From: Microcosmobacter sp040493455
GTDB taxonomy: Bacteria > Bacteroidota > Bacteroidia > Flavobacteriales > Flavobacteriaceae
Length of the DNA: 64,000 nucleotides
Direction of reading: 5' to 3'
Assembly: GCF_040493455.1 (NCBI RefSeq)
Contig: NZ_JANFDA010000001.1
Span: 496,001 to 560,000, forward strand
Shown: positions 40,515 through 50,089 of the stretch, piece by piece
Numbering within the stretch: the first letter of the stretch is position 1
Layout of the letters: each line of letters begins with the position of its first letter
Translations under genes and position numbers: made by a program
The notes under the pieces: model-generated
The model's database searches: none
The model's input: the letters and a program-made list of their open reading frames with translations, nothing else
What the model was told of the DNA's origin: nothing

Positions 40515-40540
40515 AAAAAGGGACTACGATTCGTAGTCCC
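40515..40540 (-). terminator. Terminator of the metalloprotease gene
   Basis: GGGACTACG-ATT-CGTAGTCCC (40520-40540) is followed, on the minus strand, by a run of five T. It lies 36 bases past the stop of the gene ending at 40576. Confidence 0.8.
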
Positions 40541-40575
40541 CTAAATTATATCTTTTCATTGATCTACGCTAATGC

Positions 40576-41844
40576 TTATTGCTTGACTATCTTTTTTGTT
40601 AAACTAGCCCCAGTCTCATTATCCTTAATAATTAAGAAATACATCGCATTTCCAAGATTTTTTAGATCATTAATGTTTATTTCACCATTTTGAACATTAT
40701 AAGAATTGTTGTAAACAGCTTTTCCGTTAATATCTACGATACTGACATCAAAATTGGAATAAGAACCGTTTTGGAGTTTTATTTTTATACTAGAAGTAAA
40801 CGGGTTAGGGAAGACCTCCAAATCATTTACTGTAAGCTCATTTACACTGAGCAAAGAACCGCATATAGTCCAACCCATATCTTGCATAAATCCTAAAGTT
40901 ACTAGACCAGGATCATGCATTGCTTCCCCCGATGCAATAGATGGTGTCATTAATGAGTTTGGATGCCCGGCAGGGTAAGTAGTTTCATCCCAATGACTGT
41001 AACTAGAGCCTTGTTGGAAAACAGTAGGCGCATATGTTTTTGGTTGTATGTTGTTATTTTGAGCTGTTGCTTCAGCACTATTACAAAATAGGTTATTACT
41101 AGTAAGTTGATTGCGTAATAAAATAGAAGGATCTGGATATGCTAAGATAGAAATCCCAAAGTTATTTTCAATAAATTGATCCCATATACTTACAAAACCT
41201 CCAGAGTTTCTTATTGCACCTTCATTATTATTGTTTACAGTTCCAAAGCCAGAGATTCCCAACCCATGGCCTAATTCGTGTAAAACTACAGAAACAAAAT
41301 CGATTTGATTAATAGGAGGGTTGCCATCTAAGCCAAAATAAAAGTTAGCAATATTGCTAAAAGTGGCATTAATGTCTACAGAGTTATCACCTCCAATTTC
41401 CGAGCCAGTGATTTTTTCGGCTAATGCAGCAGGGTAAAGTGTATTTTCAGGAATTTCATCACCAGTAAGCGGAAAAAGCCCATTAGGTCCAGCACCACCC
41501 AAAACACCAGGTGGGAGAGAGCTAAAGTTGGCATTTACAGTGATTGGTACAGAAGATTCTAAAGAGTGTTCCCATATACTTACTGCAAACTCAAAAGCAG
41601 CTTGAGCTTCAGCAGTAAAGCCGTTGTAGATAACATTAATTGTAGAACAAGGTGTATCGTTAGCCATTCTTTCTTGTAAGGCATTTGACCTTAGTACTGA
41701 TACTTTCTTTGGAGTTGGATTTGCATAATAGGTACAAACGTCTCTATCTAAATAAAAAGGTTCAGTTCCTGGAGTTACCTGCACTTGTGCAAGAGAATAG
41801 AAGGTTATGCATAATACTATAAGCGTAAGTAGATTTCGTTTCAT
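40576..41844 (-). CDS. Secreted zinc metalloprotease with T9SS sorting domain
   Basis: This 422-residue protein has a signal peptide (LTLIVLCITFYSLAQ) and a zinc-protease site H189-E-L-G-H193 (VLHELGHGLGISG). The C-terminal 75 residues are a type A T9SS sorting domain (LEVFPNPFTSSIKIKL to GNAMYFLIIKDNETGASLTKKIVKQ). It is therefore exported through the type IX system and displayed or released. The exact peptidase family cannot be fixed by eye. Confidence 0.88.
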   Translation of the reverse strand: MKRNLLTLIVLCITFYSLAQVQVTPGTEPFYLDRDVCTYYANPTPKKVSVLRSNALQERMANDTPCSTINVIYNGFTAEAQAAFEFAVSIWEHSLESSVPITVNANFSSLPPGVLGGAGPNGLFPLTGDEIPENTLYPAALAEKITGSEIGGDNSVDINATFSNIANFYFGLDGNPPINQIDFVSVVLHELGHGLGISGFGTVNNNNEGAIRNSGGFVSIWDQFIENNFGISILAYPDPSILLRNQLTSNNLFCNSAEATAQNNNIQPKTYAPTVFQQGSSYSHWDETTYPAGHPNSLMTPSIASGEAMHDPGLVTLGFMQDMGWTICGSLLSVNELTVNDLEVFPNPFTSSIKIKLQNGSYSNFDVSIVDINGKAVYNNSYNVQNGEININDLKNLGNAMYFLIIKDNETGASLTKKIVKQ

Positions 41845-42016
41845 ATAAAAGAATTTTTTAGATTAAGGGACTTTTTTGTAATAAAAGTACTACAAAAATA
41901 AAAAAATACTTTTTAGGATCTCAAAAAAATGGTGTCAATGAGTGTTAACTAGTGTTAAACAGAGATGTAATATGAAAAGTATTATGCTGAAGATTAGTTA
42001 GATAATATTGACTTAT

Positions 42017-44074
42017 TTAACTAATCTTCAACCCATTAGAAGTTTCAACAGAGTTATCTGGATTCACAAATACCAATTGACCTTCAGGTGTTTCGGTCAT
42101 TAAAATCATGCCTTCACTTTCCACACCTCTCAAGGCTCTTGGTGCAAGATTCACCAAAACAGTTACTTTTTTTCCGATAACGTCTTCCGCTTTATAACTT
42201 TCAGCAATACCAGATACAATGGTTCTAACATCAATTCCAGTATCCACTTTTAAAACGAGAAGCTTCTTGGCCTTTGGCATTTTCTCCGCTTCGAGGATGG
42301 TACCGACTCGGATATCTAACTTCGTGAAATCATCAAAAGTAATGGTATCCTTTTGAGGTTCAACAGTAGCATTGGCAGCTTCATTAGCTTTTTTGCTAGC
42401 CTCTAACTTATCTAATTGTGCTTGGATGTCTTTTTCTTCTATTGGTTTGAATAATAGTTCAGCTTTTCCTTCTTGAAGTTTATGACCAGAAGGAAGTAGA
42501 ATATCTTTAGTTGCAACCTCTTCCCAAGAATTACCATCACTATTCAAGATTGACTTCAGCTTATTTGAAGTAAATGGTAACAATGGTTCACTGAGTATAG
42601 CTAATGCAGATGCTATTTGAAGCGCAACGAACATGATTGTTTTTACCCGTTCAGGATCATCTTTAACTTTTTTCCAAGGCTCTTCATCTGCTAAGTACTT
42701 GTTTCCTAAACGTGCAAGATTCATAAGTTCTTGACTTGCTTCTCTAAAACGATAACGTTCTATAGAACTAGCAATCACGGCAGGATAGGCTTTAACTGCT
42801 GTTAAAGTATCTTCATCTATTTTAGTAAATTCTGAAGGCTCAGGAACTTCCCCATCATAGTACTTATTAGTGAGTACAGCCACACGATTAATAAAGTTTC
42901 CGAAGATGGCAACCAATTCATTATTGTTCCTAGCTTGAAAATCTTTCCAAGTAAAATCATTGTCCTTTGTTTCAGGTGCATTAGCAATTAAAGCATAGCG
43001 CAATGCATCCTGTTTCTCAGGGAAATCTTCTAAATACTCATGTAACCAAACAGCCCAATTTTTTGAAGTTGACAATTTATTGCCCTCCAAATTCAAAAAT
43101 TCATTGGCAGGGACATTATCAGGTAAAATATAACTTCCTTCAGCCTTTAGCATCGATGGGAAAATGATACAGTGAAATACAATATTATCCTTACCTATAA
43201 AGTGTACAAGTTTGGTGTTTTCATCTTTCCAGTAGTCTTCCCAGTTTTTACCTTCGCGTTCTGCCCATTCCTTTGTAGCAGAAATGTAGCCGATAGGAGC
43301 ATCGAACCAAACATACAACACCTTACCTTCTCCTCCTTCAACAGGAACAGGAATTCCCCAATCCAAATCTCTGGTTACGGCTCTTGGTCTTAACCCATCA
43401 TCGATCCAAGATTTGCATTGTCCATACACATTTGGTTTCCAGTCTTTTTTATGCCCTTTTAGGATCCACTCTCTCAAGAAATCTTCATGCTTATTTAAGG
43501 GTAGAAACCAATGTTTAGTTTCTTTAAGTGTAGGTGTGTTTCCTGTAATGGCTGATTTTGGATTTATAAGATCTGTAGCATTATGACTTGTTCCACAGTT
43601 TTCGCATTGATCGCCATAAGCTTCTTCATAACCACATTTTGGACAGGTTCCTATAACAAAACGATCTGCTAAGAATTGTTTTGCTTCTTCATCATACAGT
43701 TGTTCGGTAACTTCCTCTACAAATTCATGCTTGTCATATAACGTTTTGAAAAATTCTGAAGCAGTATCATGATGAATCTTCGCAGAAGTACGCGAATAAT
43801 TATCGAACGAGATTCCAAAATCTTCAAAAGACTGCTTTATGATAGCATGGTATTTATCAACGACATCTTGTGGTGTGACACCTTCTTTTTTTGCTTTGAT
43901 GGTAATTGGCACACCATGCTCATCACTTCCGCAAATAAAGGCAACATCTTTACCAATTAAGCGTAAGTACCTTGCATAGATATCAGCAGGCACGTATACA
44001 CCAGCTAAGTGACCAATATGAATTGGACCGTTGGTATATGGAAGTGCTGCTGTTATGGTATATCTGTTCGACAT
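42017..44074 (-). CDS. metG: Methionyl-tRNA synthetase
   Basis: This 685-residue enzyme charges tRNA-Met. It shows the HIGH motif (PIHIGHLAG), the zinc knuckle CPKCGYEEAYGDQCENCG (about 145-162), a KMSKS-type NKLSTSKNW and a C-terminal EMAP/Trbp111 tRNA-binding domain (FTKLDIRVGTILEAEKMPKAKKLL). The start MSNRYTITAALPYTNG is preferred: a -7 element TACTTTTG lies at 44096-44103, so the longer start at 44098 would fall within the promoter. Confidence 0.95.
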   Translation of the reverse strand: MSNRYTITAALPYTNGPIHIGHLAGVYVPADIYARYLRLIGKDVAFICGSDEHGVPITIKAKKEGVTPQDVVDKYHAIIKQSFEDFGISFDNYSRTSAKIHHDTASEFFKTLYDKHEFVEEVTEQLYDEEAKQFLADRFVIGTCPKCGYEEAYGDQCENCGTSHNATDLINPKSAITGNTPTLKETKHWFLPLNKHEDFLREWILKGHKKDWKPNVYGQCKSWIDDGLRPRAVTRDLDWGIPVPVEGGEGKVLYVWFDAPIGYISATKEWAEREGKNWEDYWKDENTKLVHFIGKDNIVFHCIIFPSMLKAEGSYILPDNVPANEFLNLEGNKLSTSKNWAVWLHEYLEDFPEKQDALRYALIANAPETKDNDFTWKDFQARNNNELVAIFGNFINRVAVLTNKYYDGEVPEPSEFTKIDEDTLTAVKAYPAVIASSIERYRFREASQELMNLARLGNKYLADEEPWKKVKDDPERVKTIMFVALQIASALAILSEPLLPFTSNKLKSILNSDGNSWEEVATKDILLPSGHKLQEGKAELLFKPIEEKDIQAQLDKLEASKKANEAANATVEPQKDTITFDDFTKLDIRVGTILEAEKMPKAKKLLVLKVDTGIDVRTIVSGIAESYKAEDVIGKKVTVLVNLAPRALRGVESEGMILMTETPEGQLVFVNPDNSVETSNGLKIS

Positions 44075-44095
44075 AATATTCATCTTTTGAGGGCA

Positions 44096-44103
44096 CAAAA
44101 GTA
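44096..44103 (-). promoter_or_regulatory. -7 element of metG promoter
   Basis: On the minus strand this reads TACTTTTG, an exact TAnnTTTG match. It places transcription start near 44090 and supports the metG start at 44074. Confidence 0.5.
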
Positions 44104-44146
44104 CGCATTCTTAAAGGGATAAGGAAAAAAAATGTACTTTTACGAT

Positions 44147-45166
44147 ATGTCCAAATATGCCTTTTTAATATCTGTTGTATGTTGCTTTTTTTTCTTCGGA
44201 ATGAATACAGCTACGACACAACAAAAAGACTCTGAAAACACAAACACCTTGATACAGCCACCATATCTAAAAGCAGGAGATACCGTTGCGATTGTTGCAC
44301 CATCTGGAATTTTAATTAATCGTGAAGATGAAGTAGATCAGGCTAAAGCTCTGCTAAAAAGTTGGGGGTTGAATGTGGTTGTAGGGCAACATGTCTTCAA
44401 ACAAAACAACCATTTTGCAGGAACTGATGATGAACGTTGCGAAGATTTGCAAAACGCGATGGATGATACAACTATTAGTGCTGTTTGGTGTGCCAGAGGC
44501 GGTTATGGAACTGTTAGAATTTTGGATAAGATTGATTATACCAAATTCAAAGAAAAACCAAAGTGGCTCATAGGGTATAGCGATATTACTGCATTGCACA
44601 ATCAATTGCATAACGAAGGGTTTGAATCTATCCATGCTTTGATGTGTACAAGCCTTACTAAGGATTTGAGTAAGATAAAACCAGCGATTGACACCTTTAA
44701 AGATGCACTTTTTGGAGCGTCTCTGTCTTATACTTTAGAAGGATCCACCTTAAATAAATCAGGAACGGTTAGTGGACAACTAGTAGGTGGAAACCTTACG
44801 CTATTACATACCATGCTGGGTTCCGATACATCTATAGATACCTCTGGAAAAATTCTCTTTATAGAAGAAATTGGTGAATATAAATATCATGTCGATCGTA
44901 TGCTGCAAACCTTAAAGCGTGCGGGCTATTTCGATAACTGCAAAGGCGTTCTGGTTGGGGATTTTACCAAAATGAAAAAGAATAACACTGCACTTTGGGG
45001 AAGCTCCATAGAACAACTCATCGTCGATGCACTTTCGGAATATGACTTCCCAATTGCCTTTAACATGCCTGCTGGACACGAAAGAGATAATCGTGCTATG
45101 ATTTTGGGTAGAGAGGTTGAGCTAAAATCAGGAAAAGACCAATCAATACTAACCTTCAAAAATTAA
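44147..45166 (+). CDS. Exported S66-family LD-carboxypeptidase
   Basis: This 339-residue protein has an N-terminal hydrophobic segment (YAFLISVVCCFFFFG) and an S66 peptidase: VAIVAPSGILINREDE, the nucleophile elbow region AVWCARGGYGTVRIL, IGYSDITALHNQL and the late FNMPAGHERDNRAMILG carrying the catalytic His. It removes the terminal D-Ala from L,D-linked tetrapeptides of recycled murein. A -7-like TACTTTTA at 44135 argues for the start at 44147 rather than 44132. Confidence 0.9.
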   Translation: MSKYAFLISVVCCFFFFGMNTATTQQKDSENTNTLIQPPYLKAGDTVAIVAPSGILINREDEVDQAKALLKSWGLNVVVGQHVFKQNNHFAGTDDERCEDLQNAMDDTTISAVWCARGGYGTVRILDKIDYTKFKEKPKWLIGYSDITALHNQLHNEGFESIHALMCTSLTKDLSKIKPAIDTFKDALFGASLSYTLEGSTLNKSGTVSGQLVGGNLTLLHTMLGSDTSIDTSGKILFIEEIGEYKYHVDRMLQTLKRAGYFDNCKGVLVGDFTKMKKNNTALWGSSIEQLIVDALSEYDFPIAFNMPAGHERDNRAMILGREVELKSGKDQSILTFKN

Positions 45167-45168
45167 GA

Positions 45169-45528
45169 TTGGCAAAACACACTGAACTTGGTAAAAAAGG
45201 CGAGCAGTTAGCTGTAAACTTCTTAGTTGAAAAAGGATATGACATACTAGAACGCAATTATCGATTTGATAAAGCCGAAGTCGATATCATAGCACAACAA
45301 GGTGAAATACTTGCAATTATTGAAGTAAAAACAAGATCTACTTCAGATTTTGGAAACCCTCAGGATTTTGTAAAACCCAAGCAAATCAAAAACCTCATAA
45401 AAGCGGTTGATGAGTATGTTAATGTCAATAGTCTTGATGTCGAAGTACGATTCGATATTATTGCTATCGTAAAACAAAATAATGATTTTGAGATAGAGCA
45501 TCTAGAAGATGCATTTTATCATTTTTAA
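45169..45528 (+). CDS. yraN: YraN-family endonuclease-like protein
   Basis: This 119-residue protein begins with TTG at 45169, two bases after the carboxypeptidase stop. It has the YraN/UPF0102 pattern GKKGEQLAVNFLVEKGYDILERNYRF, then AEVDIIAQQGEILAIIEVKTRS, a PD-(D/E)xK-type core. Family members resemble Holliday-junction resolvases; their biological role is still unclear. It is co-transcribed with the LD-carboxypeptidase. Confidence 0.88.
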   Translation: MAKHTELGKKGEQLAVNFLVEKGYDILERNYRFDKAEVDIIAQQGEILAIIEVKTRSTSDFGNPQDFVKPKQIKNLIKAVDEYVNVNSLDVEVRFDIIAIVKQNNDFEIEHLEDAFYHF

Positions 45529-45553
45529 AACCGACTTTGACCCTTCTGTATGA

Positions 45554-45620
45554 ACACTGAGCGAAGTCGAAGTGTGATGCAAAACCCTTAAAATGTCATA
45601 TAGATTCCTGCCTGCGCAGG
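45554..45620. repeat. Two small intergenic repeat-type palindromes
   Basis: ACACT-GAGCGAAGTCGA-AGTGT (45554-45575) and CCTGCCTGCGCAGG (45607-45620) resemble short REP-like intergenic repeats scattered through many flavobacterial genomes. They lie between converging genes and may also act as weak 3' end structures. Confidence 0.5.
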
Positions 45621-45635
45621 TATGACAAATAACTT

Positions 45636-46775
45636 TTACCCTATGGCTTGCTCTAGGTCAGCAATAAGATCATCTACATCTTCAATACCAACACTCAAGC
45701 GAATCAAAGCATCTACAACACCTGTTTTCTCACGTTCTTCTTTTGGGATACTAGCATGTGTCATACTTGCTGGGTGACCAGCCAAAGACTCCACGCCACC
45801 GAGAGATTCTGCTAAAGTGAATATCTTAAGCTTCTCAACTATTTTAATTGCGTCTTCGTAGCTGTTGCCTTTAGTTACAAAAGAAATCATCCCGCCAAAA
45901 TCGTCCATTTGTGCTTTAGCAACATCGTGGTTAGGATGACTTTCAAACCCTGGCCAATATACCTTTTCAATCTTAGGATGAGACGCTAAATATTCTGCAA
46001 TGACTTTTCCGTTTTCGCTATGGCGTTGCATTCTAATATGTAGTGTTTTTATACCTCTCAGCATTAAGAAACTGTCTTGAGGTCCTGGAACACCACCGCT
46101 TGAGTTTTGAAGAAATGCTATTTCTTCAGCCAAATCATCATCATTTACAACCAACGCACCCATCACCACATCACTATGGCCACCAAGATATTTTGTAGCA
46201 GAATGCATCACGATATCAGCACCAAGATCTAATGGTCTTTGTAGATAAGGTGTCGCAAAAGTATTATCAACTCCTAGTAAAATATTATTGGCTTTAGCAA
46301 CTTCTGAAGCAGCTTTGATATCAATAATATTCATCATTGGATTTGTAGGTGTTTCAACCCAAATCAGTTTCGTATTCTCATTGACATAAGAAGCTATCTT
46401 ATCGGCGTTGTCCATACCAATAAAGTGAAACTTAATACCATATTTAGAAAACACTTTGGTAAAAAGTCTATAGGAACCACCATAGAGGTCATTAGTAGAA
46501 ATGACTTCGTCACCTGGCTTTAACAGCTTTATTACAGTATCAATGGCTGCCATTCCAGAGGCAAATGCAAAACCATGCTTACCATTTTCTATACTTGCAA
46601 AAGAATTTTCTAAAGCCTTTCGTGTTGGATTGTGTGTTCTAGAATATTCAAACCCTTTATGACCGCCAGGTGTACTCTGAGCATATGTTGAGGTTTGATA
46701 GATTGGAGGCATCACTGCACCATAAGCCTTATCGTGTTCTTGTCCTCCGTGTATAGTTTTAGTATTAAATTTCAT
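45636..46775 (-). CDS. Cystathionine gamma-synthase / gamma-lyase family PLP enzyme
   Basis: This 379-residue protein is a Cys/Met-metabolism PLP enzyme. The PLP lysine is K195 in HSATKYLGGHSDVVMG; substrate-binding ENGKHGFAFASGMAAID and GGVESLAGHPASMTH are present. It forms or cleaves cystathionine; MetB and MetC/CTH activities cannot be told apart by eye. It has a textbook promoter upstream (46798-46828). Confidence 0.9.
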   Translation of the reverse strand: MKFNTKTIHGGQEHDKAYGAVMPPIYQTSTYAQSTPGGHKGFEYSRTHNPTRKALENSFASIENGKHGFAFASGMAAIDTVIKLLKPGDEVISTNDLYGGSYRLFTKVFSKYGIKFHFIGMDNADKIASYVNENTKLIWVETPTNPMMNIIDIKAASEVAKANNILLGVDNTFATPYLQRPLDLGADIVMHSATKYLGGHSDVVMGALVVNDDDLAEEIAFLQNSSGGVPGPQDSFLMLRGIKTLHIRMQRHSENGKVIAEYLASHPKIEKVYWPGFESHPNHDVAKAQMDDFGGMISFVTKGNSYEDAIKIVEKLKIFTLAESLGGVESLAGHPASMTHASIPKEEREKTGVVDALIRLSVGIEDVDDLIADLEQAIG

Positions 46776-46797
46776 AAATCTTATTGTATCAGCGCAA

Positions 46798-46828
46798 CAA
46801 ATTTAATTTTAAATTCGTTGTATTCAAA
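46798..46828 (-). promoter_or_regulatory. Consensus Bacteroidota promoter of the cystathionine enzyme gene
   Basis: On the minus strand TTTG (46825-46828) and TAAATTTG (46798-46805) are separated by exactly 19 bp, an ideal -33/-7 match. Confidence 0.7.
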
Positions 46829-46849
46829 TCTTAGAGGTACCTTTAGACG

Positions 46850-47590
46850 ATGTTTAACAAAAAACCTATCAACAGCATTTTTAGAGTAGCAATTTTACTG
46901 CTTTCGTTAGCACTCTTTTCATGTAAGAAGGAAATAAACATTGCGTTTTCAGAAGAAGCTATTGCTTCTGTAAAAGGTGCTGAAATCACCATCCTGTATC
47001 CCGAGGCGGAAGGGAACACACCTGCAGTTTCCAAAATAAACAAGGTTATAGAAAATCATGTGGTGAATGCGATTAGTTTTTCTGAAGAAGAACTAACGGA
47101 TGTCCATTTGGCTGATGCTGTTAAGACCTTCAACACAGAATACGAACGATTCAAAGAGGAATTTCCAGATAGTGCACAAGAGTGGACTGCTTCAGTAGAA
47201 GGAGAAGTCATCTATCAATCTCCAGAGATTATTTCGGTAGCTATGAATACCTATTTAGATACTGGAGGCGCTCATGGGAATGACAATATCACATTTCTGA
47301 ATTTTAATGCTGAAACAGGAGACTTACTTAAGAATGAAGATATTCTGAAGTTAAATGATAAATTAACTGAACTTGCCCAAAAATATTTTGAAGAAGAAGT
47401 TAATGCTGAAGATGCTTCAATTAAGGATTACTTTTTTGGTGAACCATTTCATCTACCTGCCAACATAGGGTTTACAGAAGAAGGAGTTGTATTTCTGTAC
47501 AATGTCTACGAAATTGCTTCGTATGCCCAAGGCTATACAGAATTTGTGATTCCTTTCTCGGACATAGATTCGTTTTTGAAGGTTGAATAA
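46850..47590 (+). CDS. Lipoprotein with DUF4163/DUF3298 domains
   Basis: This 246-residue protein has a lipobox near residue 26 (LLLSLALFSCKKE). The DUF4163 region (about 40-150, with SVAMNTYLDTGGAHGNDNITFLNF) and DUF3298/RsiV-like C-terminus (about 165-246, GYTEFVIPFSDID) are recognisable. RsiV-like domains bind lysozyme in some Gram-positive bacteria, but here no anti-sigma part is present, so the function is unknown. Confidence 0.82.
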   Translation: MFNKKPINSIFRVAILLLSLALFSCKKEINIAFSEEAIASVKGAEITILYPEAEGNTPAVSKINKVIENHVVNAISFSEEELTDVHLADAVKTFNTEYERFKEEFPDSAQEWTASVEGEVIYQSPEIISVAMNTYLDTGGAHGNDNITFLNFNAETGDLLKNEDILKLNDKLTELAQKYFEEEVNAEDASIKDYFFGEPFHLPANIGFTEEGVVFLYNVYEIASYAQGYTEFVIPFSDIDSFLKVE

Positions 47591-47642
47591 GATATAGATT
47601 TACTCAGAATACCGTTTCTTTGTAGTCTATTTAAGATTCAAA

Positions 47643-47996
47643 ATGAAAAAAATATATTACCTCAAAACATGTAGCACTTGTATTCGTATTCTGAAAGAAC
47701 TCAACCCATCAGACGACTACATTCTCCAAGACATAAAAAATGAACCCATTACTGTAAAGCAATTGGACGAAATGAAAGCACTTTCAGGGAGTTATGAAAG
47801 CTTATTCAGTAAAAGGGCAAAACTTTATAAAGAGATGGATTTGAAGAATCAAAATCTAGTTGAGGAAGATTACAAGCACTACATTTTGGACCATTATACA
47901 TTTTTGAGTAGACCAGTAATGATTGTAGATGATCAAATTTTTATTGGCAATTCCAAGAAAAATGTGGAAGCAGCAAAACTAGCAATGCATGTTTAA
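47643..47996 (+). CDS. ArsC/Spx-family thioredoxin-fold protein
   Basis: This 117-residue protein starts with a CSTC dithiol (C10-S-T-C13 in YYLKTCSTCIRILKEL) and has the cis-Pro segment LSRPVMIVDDQIFIGN. The ArsC family contains glutaredoxin-dependent arsenate reductases and relatives of unknown substrate. With no other ars genes present, arsenate reduction is only one option. It overlaps the DMT transporter start by eight bases. Confidence 0.82.
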   Translation: MKKIYYLKTCSTCIRILKELNPSDDYILQDIKNEPITVKQLDEMKALSGSYESLFSKRAKLYKEMDLKNQNLVEEDYKHYILDHYTFLSRPVMIVDDQIFIGNSKKNVEAAKLAMHV

Positions 47997-48891
47997 TCGG
48001 AAGCTGGCATTAATTGCTGTTTTTTTGGTACAGCTGCTTTATGGGTTTAACTATACGTTTGCCAAAATTGTTATGAATGGCGGCTACATAAAACCATTTG
48101 CATTTGTAATCTTACGTGTAGCAGGCGCAACACTATTGTTTTGGTTATTTGGTCTGTTTTTCAAATCAGAAAAAGTTGAGAAGAAAGACTATTTGCAGTT
48201 TTTCTATGCAGCAATTTTTGGGGTAGCGATCAATATGCTTTTATTCCTCAAAGGATTAGAGTATACCTCACCAATACATGCTTCAGCTATTGTAACTAGT
48301 ACACCGATTATAATATTAATTCTATCATCAATATTACTAAAAGAACGAGTCACCAAGCTGAAAATATTGGGTGTATTTCTTGGGTTTTGCGGAGCCATAG
48401 TTTTAACTATTTATGGAAAATCTCCAAGAGCAGCAGATAATGTTTTACTTGGAAATACCTTTATTTTTCTGAACGCGATTTCATACAGTATTTATATAAT
48501 TTTGATTAAGAGGCTTACAGCTAAGTACCATCCATTTACGTTTATAAAATGGTTGTTCCTATTTGGTTTGGTATTAGTCATTCCTTTTGGTTATGGTGAA
48601 TTAATGGAAATCCAATGGGAAACATTCACGCCATACATTACTTTTTCCGTAGCATTTGTAATAATAGGAGCCACTTTTGCGACTTATATATTGAATCCAT
48701 TAGCACTAACCAAACTAAGGGCTTCGACCGTTGGCGCATTTATCTATCTACAGCCAGTAATAGCAGGAATTTTTGCTTTGGTCATGGGAATCGATGGCAT
48801 AGATAGTGTTAAAATTATCGCAATGCTTCTAATTTTTGCTGGCGTATACTTAGTTTCGTTTAATCCTAAATCTAAACTTAAATCAACCTAA
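47989..48891 (+). CDS. EamA/DMT-family transporter
   Basis: This 300-residue inner-membrane protein has ten helices in two EamA repeats (LYGFNYTFAKIVMNGGYIKPFAF; LGNTFIFLNAISYSIYIILIKRL). DMT transporters export amino acids or other metabolites; the substrate is unknown. Its stop shares a base with the next start. Confidence 0.9.
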   Translation: MFNRKLALIAVFLVQLLYGFNYTFAKIVMNGGYIKPFAFVILRVAGATLLFWLFGLFFKSEKVEKKDYLQFFYAAIFGVAINMLLFLKGLEYTSPIHASAIVTSTPIIILILSSILLKERVTKLKILGVFLGFCGAIVLTIYGKSPRAADNVLLGNTFIFLNAISYSIYIILIKRLTAKYHPFTFIKWLFLFGLVLVIPFGYGELMEIQWETFTPYITFSVAFVIIGATFATYILNPLALTKLRASTVGAFIYLQPVIAGIFALVMGIDGIDSVKIIAMLLIFAGVYLVSFNPKSKLKST

Positions 48892-50066
48892 TGGGACAGT
48901 TGACAGCTTCTTTTTTTGATCACATCGATGATATTGATTCCAAACATTGGGATAGTTTGGGTTGCTGTGATAATACTTATTATACTCCAGAATTTTTTAA
49001 AGCTTTCGAACTAGCTCATGATGACATAGAGTTTAAGTACATCATTATTTTTAGAGGAGATGAGGCAATAGCTTTTGCGAATACACAAATCGTTACCATT
49101 AGCATTGAAACGATTACTAAGAATATCAAGATTTCGGACACAATAAAGCGCAACATCAATAACTTTTTCAATAAGAATAGCCCACGTATTTTATTTTGCG
49201 GTAATGTCTTTTTAAGTGGAGAATATGGTACATTTTTGAAAAAAGGAGAGGATAAGGAAGAGACTTTCAAAGCGATAGCCGATGCTGTAAAAGAGCTTTA
49301 TAAACCCAATAGAACTCTCAATGCGATTTTCATAAAAGACTTCAAGCAAGAGTCACTTTATATTACAAACTCCCTAAGATGCTATGACTATATCCCTATG
49401 AAGGTAGAGCCCAATATGATTATCTATCTCAAAGAGGAGTGGACAAGTTTTGATGATTATAAAAATGCGCTTAAGTCTAAGTATAGGGTGAAAGCAAACA
49501 AAGCTGATTCGACTAGTAAAAGTCTCAAGGCAAAGTTGTTCACTCCAGAATGTATAGAACGATACAAAGACCAGCTGCAAGCATTGTATGAGAATACTAT
49601 TTCTAATTCCAACTTTAATGCCCAAGTCTTAAACCTTAATACCTATACACACCTTAAAGCCTTTTTTGGAGATAAGTTTATTGTGAAGGGTTACTTCTCA
49701 GATGATAAACTGGTAGGTTATCTATCTGCGATGGTCAATCAAGATAATCTAGATGCTCATTTTATAGGATTAGATTATAGTTTGAATAAATCACATGCTA
49801 TTTACCCCAGAATTCTCAACGACTATGTACGTCTTGGCATTGAACATGGTTCTAAACGCATCAATTTAGGTAGAACAGCTTCAGAAATAAAAAGCACATT
49901 GGGTGCTCTACCTGAAGATTTAACATGCTATATAAGACATAGAAAAACGATTCAAAATCAATTGATGAAACCATTCATTAAGAATGTGCAGATAAAGTCT
50001 TATAAGCAGCATCAACCGTTCAAAGAAAACTCAAGCACAAAAAAAGAGGCCAAAACAGCCTCTTAA
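48891..50066 (+). CDS. GNAT-fold acyltransferase, FemAB/peptidogalycan-type
   Basis: This 391-residue protein has a C-terminal GNAT-like domain (about 170-340: SKYRVKANKADSTS, VKGYFSDDKLVGYLSAMVNQDNLDAHFIGLDYSLNKSHAIYPRIL, INLGRTASEIKSTLGA) like the FemAB/GNAT-superfamily proteins of Bacteroidota. It probably transfers an acyl or aminoacyl group; the acceptor is unknown. It is translationally coupled to the transporter gene. Confidence 0.7.
   Translation: MGQLTASFFDHIDDIDSKHWDSLGCCDNTYYTPEFFKAFELAHDDIEFKYIIIFRGDEAIAFANTQIVTISIETITKNIKISDTIKRNINNFFNKNSPRILFCGNVFLSGEYGTFLKKGEDKEETFKAIADAVKELYKPNRTLNAIFIKDFKQESLYITNSLRCYDYIPMKVEPNMIIYLKEEWTSFDDYKNALKSKYRVKANKADSTSKSLKAKLFTPECIERYKDQLQALYENTISNSNFNAQVLNLNTYTHLKAFFGDKFIVKGYFSDDKLVGYLSAMVNQDNLDAHFIGLDYSLNKSHAIYPRILNDYVRLGIEHGSKRINLGRTASEIKSTLGALPEDLTCYIRHRKTIQNQLMKPFIKNVQIKSYKQHQPFKENSSTKKEAKTAS
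50038..50064 (-). terminator. Minus-strand terminator of the DUF1761 gene
   Basis: On the minus strand AAGAGGC/GCCTCTT (50044-50050 with 50058-50064) is followed by a T-run. It lies inside the 3' end of the convergent plus-strand gene. Confidence 0.7.
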
Positions 50067-50089
50067 TGTCTTTGTTGTGTTTACTCAGA

